DNA of 64,000 nt. It comes from an uncultured Oscillospiraceae bacterium (GTDB taxonomy: Bacteria; Bacillota; Clostridia; Oscillospirales; Acutalibacteraceae). Position 1 is the stretch's first letter, and each line of letters opens with the position of its first letter. Made by a program: the position numbers and the translations under genes. Positions 49,965 through 58,075 of this stretch are shown here, one piece after another. Where the stretch lies: assembly GCA_958448165.1 (NCBI GenBank), contig CAUDCW010000003.1, positions 1 through 64,000 on the forward strand, written 5' to 3'. Under the pieces are notes generated by a model, which had not been told where the DNA came from, ran no database searches, and saw only the letters and a program-made list of their open reading frames with translations.

Positions 49965-50389
49965 AGATTTCTGGAATATTAATTCCAGTTACAATAGCTC
50001 ACGTACATAGAAATATGTTCGCAAAGAAACCCATTGAATTGCTGGAAACCCCTAAAGCTATTTGAACTACAACGTAATGCCTTAAATGGTATAAGCGTGA
50101 ATGTTACGAAAGTAGAAAAAATCAAATAGATGGCATAAGGTTAAATCCTAAGTGCTATATAATGGGCAATCAGCAGCTAAGACCGAAAGGTAAAGTTCAA
50201 CGACCATCTCCGTAGGGAGAGTAGGACTGCAAGCGATTGGCAGTTCGAAGTGGTGGGCATCCGAAAGGATGAAGATATGGTCTGTGCTTTATTGAAAAAT
50301 AAAGAAGTATTAGATACTGGTTAGGTTTAGCAAACCTTTTTATTTGGTTGATAAAATTAAATATAAAAAATGAGGTACAAAGTAGTTTT
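49965..50389 (+). mobile_element. Group I intron core in capsid gene (3' part lost)
   Basis: Core signals in order: P ATTGCTGGAAACCCC (50037-50051), Q AATGGGCAATCAGCAGC (50161-50177), R GTTCAACGACCATC (50195-50208) and S GAAGATATGGTCTG (50271-50284), so P7 is complete. The hairpin CTGGAATATTAATTCCAG near 49972-49989 is P2-like. An endonuclease ORF begins at 50390. No 3' splice site or capsid 3' exon follows. Confidence 0.85.
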
Positions 50390-51691
50390 ATGGGAATCGC
50401 ACTTAACTTAAAAGGACAAAGATTCGGAAGATTAGTTGTGCTTGAACAAACTGCAAACAGTAGCTCTGGAAAACGAATGTGGAAGTGTATTTGCGACTGT
50501 GGAAATACAATTATCACCTCAACACAAAATCTCCGTAAGGGGGACACTAAGTCATGTGGGTGTCTAAAACGCGATTCTGCACTTAATCGCGCTTATAAAC
50601 ACGGTGGTAAAGGCACTCATTTATACAAGAGTAACACTGCACTTGTTGAAGAAAGCAAAAAACAATTTGAGAAAATAAAAAACGAACTTAATAACTTCTT
50701 TAGTTATGCTGGTGTTAAAGGGAAAGTTAATGCTTCGTATGGCACAAAAAATGAGCAAACTCCAACAGGAGGCACTTATGTAACAACCCCGTATGAAACG
50801 GGTACGGTATCTTATGAAATCAAATGGGACTCCAAAACTCGTAGCGAACTAATTGAAGAGTACAGCAAGCTTCTTGAAGACCTACAAAATTATAAAGCTA
50901 TTAACCCAGAGGTTGACCTAACTTTTTTTGAAGATGAATTAAGAAAAAAGTACAACGAAATAAACGACAGCAACTATCAAACACAGAAAAGTAACTATGA
51001 GCAGTACGGCAAATACCTTGCTATGACTACTGGGACATATCAAAGTGCCTATGGCAAAATTCTTAAACTCCAAAAAGATTATGATGAAGCAATGTCTATG
51101 GACGCTGGCGATTCTAAGAATAATAAGCTTAACCAAATATTCCAAGATGTAGAGTCTCTTAATGAAGAAGTTGACGGTATAGACAATGTAGCCGTAAAAG
51201 ATTATTTAAGTGGAGTTATTGCTGACTTTAAAACTCTTAGTAGTATGGATAAGGCTCAGTTAGAACTTGAGCTTAACACAAACGGAGTACAAGATTCTGT
51301 TAAGGGTATTCTGAATATACTCGTTGATAAAAATGGAAACCCTCTTACCGATAAAGGTATCCTTGATATTGGGAATAAGATAGACTTAAATGAAGTTGGG
51401 GCAAAAATCCCCGGCACAGATATTTATGTTGATAAGCAAGCATCGGCGTTTCAAGGGTTAAAAGCATTGGCTGACGAAGCAAATATATCAATAGAAGAAT
51501 ATATCAATACACTTGTTAAATTAGGACTGGTAACTCAAGAGGCTGAGCCAGCACCCGATTTTAATATCTCTGAATACAAAGAGAGGATTAACAACATAGT
51601 CCTCTATAAACCAGCTCAAATCGGGAAAACTCCAGAGATGGACAATCCCGAGGGTAAGTCTTATATGTTAAATAAATGTGTGAAATTTTAA
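50390..51691 (+). CDS. Chimera: truncated intron endonuclease fused to tape-measure segment
   Basis: Residues 1-~80 are an intron-endonuclease head: LKGQRFGRLVVLEQ, KCICDCGNTIITS, TKSCGCLKR, then KHGGKGTHLYK, where an HNH domain normally follows. The frame instead continues into SNTALVEESKKQFEKIKNELNNFFSY and 350 coil-rich residues (YGTKNEQTPTGGTYVTT; YQTQKSNYEQYGKYLAMTTGTYQSAYGKIL; DYLSGVIADFKTL), which match a tape-measure protein that goes on after 52622. At the end it enters the second intron (about 51570) and stops at 51691. This junction is a deletion or a misassembly; no splice joins it. Confidence 0.7.
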   Translation: MGIALNLKGQRFGRLVVLEQTANSSSGKRMWKCICDCGNTIITSTQNLRKGDTKSCGCLKRDSALNRAYKHGGKGTHLYKSNTALVEESKKQFEKIKNELNNFFSYAGVKGKVNASYGTKNEQTPTGGTYVTTPYETGTVSYEIKWDSKTRSELIEEYSKLLEDLQNYKAINPEVDLTFFEDELRKKYNEINDSNYQTQKSNYEQYGKYLAMTTGTYQSAYGKILKLQKDYDEAMSMDAGDSKNNKLNQIFQDVESLNEEVDGIDNVAVKDYLSGVIADFKTLSSMDKAQLELELNTNGVQDSVKGILNILVDKNGNPLTDKGILDIGNKIDLNEVGAKIPGTDIYVDKQASAFQGLKALADEANISIEEYINTLVKLGLVTQEAEPAPDFNISEYKERINNIVLYKPAQIGKTPEMDNPEGKSYMLNKCVKF

Positions 51692-51712
51692 TTAAAAATG
51701 AAAGTATAAATT

Positions 51713-51736
51713 AAAAAAAGCTGCTCAAAGAGCAGC
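51713..51736 (-). terminator. Terminator of antisense cargo gene
   Basis: GCTGCTC, 3-base loop, GAGCAGC and seven T on the minus strand, right after the stop at 51737. A strong intrinsic terminator within the intron. Confidence 0.8.
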
Positions 51737-52345
51737 CTAAAATGCGTTTTGTTTATATGATTTATTACAGGTGTGTACTACACATATTGTAAGCGTGCAT
51801 ATCGCTATCCACTCAAACAGCCTTCTGAACATATTGATGTAAAAAACTCCGTCTGTAAATGATTGAATTATAGGGTAGATAGCTGTGTTGGTAGCTATTA
51901 ATACTATAGAGAACGCTAAACCAAAAATTGTGGCTTTATATGATATTATATTAAATAAAAATAAAAAAATTAGTATTGCAAATATAATATACGCTAAGTA
52001 TTCAAATATGCCAAGTATTACGCTAATTTTTGATGTAAAGTCATATACATTACAAAAAGTGACTATACCATTTATCGTGTCAATGAAACTTGGAATTGAC
52101 ACAAGAAAATAAGTAGCATAAAGAATACCGGTTGCAATAAGTGCAACTTTGGTTTTATTCATTAATGTAGAAACCAGAATTACAGTCATAGCTATCTCTG
52201 GCGGTATTAGATGAACAAGAGTTGTAATATCGTATGCAACCCCGTAGTTGGCGAAAAAATCAAAATACCATATTATCTCACAAACAAAGCAGACAATAGT
52301 TGATATTATAACAGCCAATTTAAATGGATTTTTCTTAATGCTCAT
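51737..52345 (-). CDS. Polytopic membrane protein (intron-loop cargo)
   Basis: 202 residues from MSIKKNPFKLAVI (GGGGGTACACT upstream), antisense to the tape-measure gene and wholly inside the P6 extension of the intron. Six hydrophobic segments can be counted (LAVIISTIVCFVCEIIW; AMTVILVSTLM; VALIATGILYATYFLV; ISVILGIFEYLAYIIFAILIFLFLF; TIFGLAFSIVLIATN; RRLFEWIAICTLTICVV). No known family recognised. Own promoter and terminator mark it as a moron-like gene. Confidence 0.7.
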   Translation of the reverse strand: MSIKKNPFKLAVIISTIVCFVCEIIWYFDFFANYGVAYDITTLVHLIPPEIAMTVILVSTLMNKTKVALIATGILYATYFLVSIPSFIDTINGIVTFCNVYDFTSKISVILGIFEYLAYIIFAILIFLFLFNIISYKATIFGLAFSIVLIATNTAIYPIIQSFTDGVFYINMFRRLFEWIAICTLTICVVHTCNKSYKQNAF

Positions 52346-52382
52346 AGTGTACCCCCAATTGAAAAATATATATCTTGACATA

Positions 52383-52411
52383 ATCTTACAACTTTTAACA
52401 AATAATGTCAA
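52383..52411 (-). promoter_or_regulatory. Promoter of cargo gene
   Basis: Minus strand TTGACA (52406-52411), 17-base spacer, TAAGAT (52383-52388), 38 bases before the ATG. Confidence 0.7.
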
Positions 52412-52621
52412 CAAATTTCACACAAACACATTAACATACAAGAATCCCGTAACGACCATAGCCTAAAAGGTAACGATTAGGCATACGCTGGCAGAGCTAC
52501 TGGACAGTAGCCAGATGGTATGGTCTGCTCTGCAAATATAATCGGACAATAAAATTGCAGAGGTAGGCAGAAATGACCTACCCCTTTTTGTTGTGTAAAC
52601 AAAAAGAGTAACAACAAGGTG

Positions 52622-54966
52622 ATAGTTTAAATTCAAGCGTAAGCGACTACAACGAAGCTATCAAAAAAATCGAAGACAATTCAATTACAAATTCAGATTT
52701 GCTGGAATTAGCTACAAATCACAAAGAGCTTGCCCCCTATATTAACGATTTAGGTGCTTTAAAGGGCAAACTCATAGAATTAAAAAGCACAAGTATCAAG
52801 CCTCTTATAGAAGAATTAGAGGGTATAGATAAATCCCAATATTCCGAGGAAGAGAAAAAGTCAGTAGAAAATCTCATACAAACACTCAAAACTCTTGGCA
52901 GCAGTTATACTGAAGTAAATAATGAACTAACAAGCACAGATTTATTAAGCCATATTGACTCTTTAAAATCCGCATATTCTTCAGTTGCTTCTGTTATTAA
53001 GGACTATAATAAAAACGGTTTTTTGTCAATAGACAACTGGAAAACACTTATTAGTTTAGACCCAAAATATAGGTCGGTATTATTTAACGAACAAGGACAG
53101 TTAGTTCTTAATAGAGATGCGTACATAAAGCTTGGCAAGGCTCAGCTTGAACAGCTCAAGATTGAGAAAATGAAAGAGTCTATAGATACGCTCAAAAATC
53201 TCAGTAGCGAAGCAGATGCTATAAAGTATTTGGCTGATATGCAAGGCAAATACAACGAGGTTAGTGCTGACTTTGTAGAGCAAGAATGGAAAGACATAGC
53301 CTTTAAAATGGCAGTTAAGGACGCTGAAGAAGGTACTACAAAGTTTTCTGATGCACTTAGAGCTACTTTTAATGACTGGAAAAACTATTCTGCTCTGGTA
53401 GATGCTGCAAGCAATGCTCTTGAAACAAATACAGATGTGACACTTGGTGCTAAAGACGCAACAGAAGCGTTAGAAGAAGAAAAGAAAGCACTTGAAGATA
53501 CTAAATCTGCGCTTGAAGACACTAAATCCGCACTTGAAGATACTAAATCTGCAAGAGAGGAAGATATACAATCTATTGAAGATTTAATCGACCTTACTGT
53601 TGAAATGGTTACAAAGGGTTATGAAAATCAAAAGGAGGCACTTGAAGACGCAAAAGAATCTCGTTCTGACTATATCGACAAAATCAGAGATGAGCTTAAA
53701 GCCGAGCAAGACTTAAATGATTATCGTAAATCTTTGAGTGAAAAAACTCAAGCTGTAACTAACATTGAACAGCAAATTTCGGCTCTCAGCGGCAACAATA
53801 GTGCGTCAGCACAGAAACGCCGTTTAGAGCTTCAGAAAGAGCTGTCAAAGGCACAATCAGACCTTAACGACTTAACTTCCGACCACGAATATGAAGTTCG
53901 TGATGAGGCTCTGGAGAAAGAACAGGAGCTATCTGACGCTTTTTACGATAAACAAATTGAAAAGATTGAAGAGCATTTAGATAACGAAAGGGCTTTACGA
54001 GAAGAGTCAATGAAGTTAATTGAGGGTAGGACTGATGGGTTCTATAATAACCTCAGAAACTATATGTATCGCTACACGACAATGACCAATGCAGAATTCC
54101 AGAATATGTGGGACACAGCATACAGAGCTATGGACAAGTATATGTCCGGCAATCACGATTTAATATGGTTAATGGAGTATTTACAGGGCGACATTATCAC
54201 TCTGGAGGCAAATATTAAAAACACAGACCTTGCTCTTGACGGCGTAAATAACCAGATTGATACTGTCTCACAGCGAATTGACACAATGTCAAATTCTATA
54301 TACAATTATGCCAACTCTATTAACTCATTAAATACTGCCGCTAATAATGTGTCTTTACCAGAATTAGAAGAGAGAGAAAAAAATACTTATTGGTCATATT
54401 ATTGGCACGGGATTGATAATGCCTTTACTTCTAAAGCTACAACAAGAGAAGTAGCTGCGCTTGAAATTCAAAAGAAACTCAAAATAAATGGAGATAATAC
54501 AAGTCTTGAAGATATTATAAATAGCCTCGAATTAAGACATTACGCAAGTGGCACGCAAAAAGCTCCTCGTGGCTTTGCTATAACTGACGAAAAAGGCAAG
54601 GAAGCCATAATGAGAACCTCAAAAGACGGAACAATTCGTTGGTTTGAGGGGGGCGAAACCGTATTTACACATTCTCAAACTGAAAATCTCCGTAAGATGG
54701 CTTCGATACCAAATTTCTATGAAAAAATATTCGGCACAAGTACAACTCCAAGTCTTGGATTAACAGCATTAATTGAGCAAAACAATGAGAATTTCAATAA
54801 GGCAGCCTCACTATTAAATCCATCTATTAACAACAGAGTTATAAATCAAACTAATAAAACCGATATTAATGTCAACGGCGTTTTAGACGACAATGCAATA
54901 GATAAGCTTTATAGCACATTTGAAAGGCGTATGTTTGAACGCTTCAGACAAATTGGAAATATGTAA
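52622..54966 (+). CDS. Tape-measure protein, C-terminal exon
   Basis: Read from the 3' splice region, the frame gives SLNSSVSDYNEAIKKIEDNS and continues 780 residues. The body is long coiled coils, including three near-identical (A)LEDTKSA units near 53485-53560 and LEDAKESRSDYIDKIRDELKAEQ. Before the end it becomes beta-rich (AITDEKGKEAIMRTSKDGTIRWFEGGETVFTHSQ), typical of phage tape-measure C-termini. An annotated start at TTG 52699 is internal. Upstream of 50630 the N-terminal half of the protein is missing. Confidence 0.78.
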
Positions 54967-55025
54967 ATACCTACGGGCGTACAAATAAGTACGCCCTTAA
55001 TTATATCCAGATAGGGGTGATAAAA

Positions 55026-56006
55026 ATAAATATTTTCACAATTGAATATGACGGCATATTGTCTTGTGACTTTGGACTGCACCTTGCCACAGTTGATAAC
55101 GATGGATTTGAGGTTGAATCGGGTGTTGACCCAGAGGTTATATCAGCAGAAATTCCTCGCTATGAGGGAAAACTGATTTACGGCGTTAAGCAAAATGGAG
55201 AATTTGAGTTTCCCCTTTCTCTTATGTCGGAAAAGACTATTGATTTTGAATCAATGAAAAAGATTAAGGATTGGCTATTTCATCACAATAAACCGTGTAA
55301 ATTTAGATTTATTGGTGACGGATATTCCGACTGGTTTTATTATGCCTTTATCTCCTATGACAAAGACTATATTGACGGGAATGGTTTTAGAGGAATTAAA
55401 GTCAAGGTCAAGTCTGTTTCTCCATATGCATATGGAAACATAGTGACCTATTCGTATAACTTACTTGAGTTAGCAAAAGGGCAACACGATAAATACGAGA
55501 GATATGATTCTGACCATAACATAGTGAGAAATGTCAACATAACAATTCCTTATGTAGAAACAGCAAACGTGTATGGCGTTAAACCAATTGTCACAATAAC
55601 AAGTATAGTTCCAACATCGCAACAATTTAGCGACCAAGCACTTGAAAACACTCATCTTTCTGAGGCTGATGGTGGCTCTGTTTTTAATTCATTTACAAAC
55701 GTGGCTACAGGAGAATCTCTTTGGTACACAATAAAAAACCGAAGCGACTTAGGCACCTCATCTAATCCCACTGTTATAAGAATAGATTGTCATAAAGGAA
55801 TTATTGAAGCTAAAAGCGGAGATACGAAAATTAATTTCTATAACAACTTTAAGGAAGGAATTCACTCTGCTATGGCAACAAATAGCGGCAGCACTATAAG
55901 CACATTCCCCTCTTTGGTAAAGGGAGAAAATAATTTTGTTTTCTACGGGTATATGCAATCCGTGAAAATAGAATATATACCATCAATTCGATTAGGAGCG
56001 TGGTAA
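55026..56006 (+). CDS. Distal tail (Dit-like) protein, probably starting at ATA
   Basis: AGGGGTGA (55013-55020) is followed at 5 bases by ATA 55026; the frame has no ATG nearby, and the GTG 55017 lies inside the ribosome site. So it reads (M)NIFTIEYDGILSCDFGLHLATVDNDG. The first 130 residues fit the Dit/phage tail-component fold (PEVISAEIPRYEGKLIYGVKQNGEFEFPLSL ... FRFIGDGYSDWFYYAFI). It caps the tail tube and carries the tip. 326 residues. Confidence 0.75.
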   Translation: MNIFTIEYDGILSCDFGLHLATVDNDGFEVESGVDPEVISAEIPRYEGKLIYGVKQNGEFEFPLSLMSEKTIDFESMKKIKDWLFHHNKPCKFRFIGDGYSDWFYYAFISYDKDYIDGNGFRGIKVKVKSVSPYAYGNIVTYSYNLLELAKGQHDKYERYDSDHNIVRNVNITIPYVETANVYGVKPIVTITSIVPTSQQFSDQALENTHLSEADGGSVFNSFTNVATGESLWYTIKNRSDLGTSSNPTVIRIDCHKGIIEAKSGDTKINFYNNFKEGIHSAMATNSGSTISTFPSLVKGENNFVFYGYMQSVKIEYIPSIRLGAW

Positions 56007-56007
56007 T

Positions 56008-58065
56008 TTGGCGACATTGTTTAAAACGAATTACTTCGATAATCTAAATAGAATTCTCGGTACTTCTGACAGCCAGCCAATGATATTCTTGGCTAATCCG
56101 ACAGGAGAAACGCTTTCGTGTATTAAGGTGTTTAATAATTGTAAATCTCAACTCTCTTTCTTAGACAAGGACACACTCACATTTACTGTGCCGGAACACT
56201 ATTTTGATATCTTCACAGGTGACTATGTTAGAACCTCAAATTATGATGATATAGTTAAATACAGATTATTATTCACAAACGGCATTGGCTACTATGTAAT
56301 AACAGAAGTCACTGACTCTGGTGACGGATTAAGCAGAAGCAAAGAGGTTACAGCCTACTCGTATGAATATTCCCTATCATTCAAGCCGACAGACATTTTT
56401 TCAACAGTATCTTCTGAAGAAGGAACAATGGAACTTAAACTATCTGAGATTTTAGAAGCGTGTAAATCTCAAAACGGATGGAATTATGTAATTAGCGATA
56501 CTCTATCAAAAATACAGCGCACCTTTGATAATGAAATAAAGGAAAACTGGTGGGATTTTCTAACTTCAACTGTTAGCGAAGCTTTTGATTGCTTCTTTAT
56601 TTTTGACAACGAAAGTAAAAAAATATATGCCTACACACAAACAGAATTTGAAGAAAATTATAAGAGCGACTTGTATCTTACACACGATTATTTACTCAAC
56701 GAGATTAAGGTCACTGAGATTTCTGACAATATCACAACCGTACTTAAGGTTGAAGGGGCAGACTTTGATATAAGTTTAGTCAACCCGCTGGGGAGTTACA
56801 TATATAATTTTGACTATTTTATGAACACCAAATGGATGTCTCAAAGCTTGATTGATAAAATCAAAGCTTGGCAAAGCAAGGTTAGTAGCTTAAGAGGAAT
56901 GTATTACGACCTAATGATGATTAAGAACTATCTTATTGAGAAGAAAAATGATTGTGTTTCTCAGGCTTCAATTTACAAAGCAAAAAAAGAAGCGACAGCA
57001 GACAGGCTTTCTTGCATTACTGACAGTCAAGTTATAATTAAGGATTTTGGAGAGCATTATGGTAAGGTTTCGTACAGCGGAGCATTGCAGAGCACTTGGA
57101 CAGCCCACCACACAAGAGAGCGAATGTACTATAATAGCGAAGACGAAACAATGCCAAGTAACTATAAAGATATAGTAGATATGATAAATATTCTTGACAA
57201 ATCTACTGCTTCTCCGGGAGGAACACCAAGCGAACCAATAGTGGTTTACACAAGCATTGCAGATAAAATTCTAATTTTACCTACAAGAGTATGGAGTATA
57301 AATTCTGGAACACCAAACCCAACGGATTTTCAAAATCAAATAATATATGATTTCACCGTGGACTCAAACGGTATTACTTGGACAATTAGCCCACCATATC
57401 AATTAGAAAATGGAACTTATGCTTATGGGTATTATGCTCGTCTATATAATACATCTGATAACGAAACGGAGTCCAGAATAACACAATCACATCTTTATTA
57501 TGCCTACAATATTGTAACACCAGTCAGTGACAGCGACGGCAATTTTGTAAAGTTTGAGAATAAAACCGATGAAAACAACCAGAAAATTTCGGTTTGGAGC
57601 CTTGCTGATATTCGGCATAAATGTTCATTTGAGCAAAATTTTACAAGCGAAGAAATTGCAGAACTCCAGAAATTTATGATTTACGACACCTACAGTGACG
57701 ATAACTATTCCCAAGAGGATTTGACTGACGGAGGCATTTTGCCCACCAAGAAACGTAATTTAGCAAATCAACTTTATGAAGTTGGCGTGTCGGAACTTCG
57801 CAGAAAATCATTCCCAAAATATAAATATGACATCAACGTAAACAACTTTATATCGCTTAATGAATATAGAGAGTTCTGTAAACAGCTTTCTATGGGGCAT
57901 ACGGTCAACATCGAAATGCCAAGTGGTGAATTTGTTACACCGTCTTTAGGTACTTGTGATGTTGAATTTGACAATATAAATACACTATCTCTTCAGTTTG
58001 TAAACTCAAGAGATGTTAAAACAGACGAAATGACGTTCAATACGTTATTTAGAAATACAAGATAA
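56008..58065 (+). CDS. Tail-associated protein (Tal-like)
   Basis: 685 residues starting TTG after TAGGAGCGTGG, two bases after the Dit gene. N-terminal hub-like region (NPTGETLSCIKVFNNCKSQLSFLDKDTLTFTVPEHYFD; EVTAYSYEYSLSFKP), an internal beta domain (SPGGTPSEPIVVYTSIADKILILPTRVW) that could bind carbohydrate, and a C-terminal helical/beta part. Position next to Dit fits the tail-tip protein (gp27-like hub). No endopeptidase motif was identified. Confidence 0.72.
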   Translation: MATLFKTNYFDNLNRILGTSDSQPMIFLANPTGETLSCIKVFNNCKSQLSFLDKDTLTFTVPEHYFDIFTGDYVRTSNYDDIVKYRLLFTNGIGYYVITEVTDSGDGLSRSKEVTAYSYEYSLSFKPTDIFSTVSSEEGTMELKLSEILEACKSQNGWNYVISDTLSKIQRTFDNEIKENWWDFLTSTVSEAFDCFFIFDNESKKIYAYTQTEFEENYKSDLYLTHDYLLNEIKVTEISDNITTVLKVEGADFDISLVNPLGSYIYNFDYFMNTKWMSQSLIDKIKAWQSKVSSLRGMYYDLMMIKNYLIEKKNDCVSQASIYKAKKEATADRLSCITDSQVIIKDFGEHYGKVSYSGALQSTWTAHHTRERMYYNSEDETMPSNYKDIVDMINILDKSTASPGGTPSEPIVVYTSIADKILILPTRVWSINSGTPNPTDFQNQIIYDFTVDSNGITWTISPPYQLENGTYAYGYYARLYNTSDNETESRITQSHLYYAYNIVTPVSDSDGNFVKFENKTDENNQKISVWSLADIRHKCSFEQNFTSEEIAELQKFMIYDTYSDDNYSQEDLTDGGILPTKKRNLANQLYEVGVSELRRKSFPKYKYDINVNNFISLNEYREFCKQLSMGHTVNIEMPSGEFVTPSLGTCDVEFDNINTLSLQFVNSRDVKTDEMTFNTLFRNTR

Positions 58066-58075
58066 GGAGGTAACA

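Larger units (their letters stand above)
51570..52621 (+). mobile_element. Group I intron in tape-measure gene, carrying an antisense gene
   Basis: P/Q pairing ATCGGGAAA...AATCCCGAG lies near 51615-51646 and the P7 strands are CGTAACGACCATAGCC (about 52449-52464) and GATGGTATGGTCTGC (about 52515-52530). Between P6 arms, TCTTATATGTTAA with TTAACATACAAGA, sits a gene of the opposite strand. Exon ends are less sure: ATCT pairs with GGAT in P1, giving a 5' site near 51569, and a G at 52621 with exon 2 continuing YSLNSSVSDYNEAI is a plausible 3' site. Confidence 0.75.
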
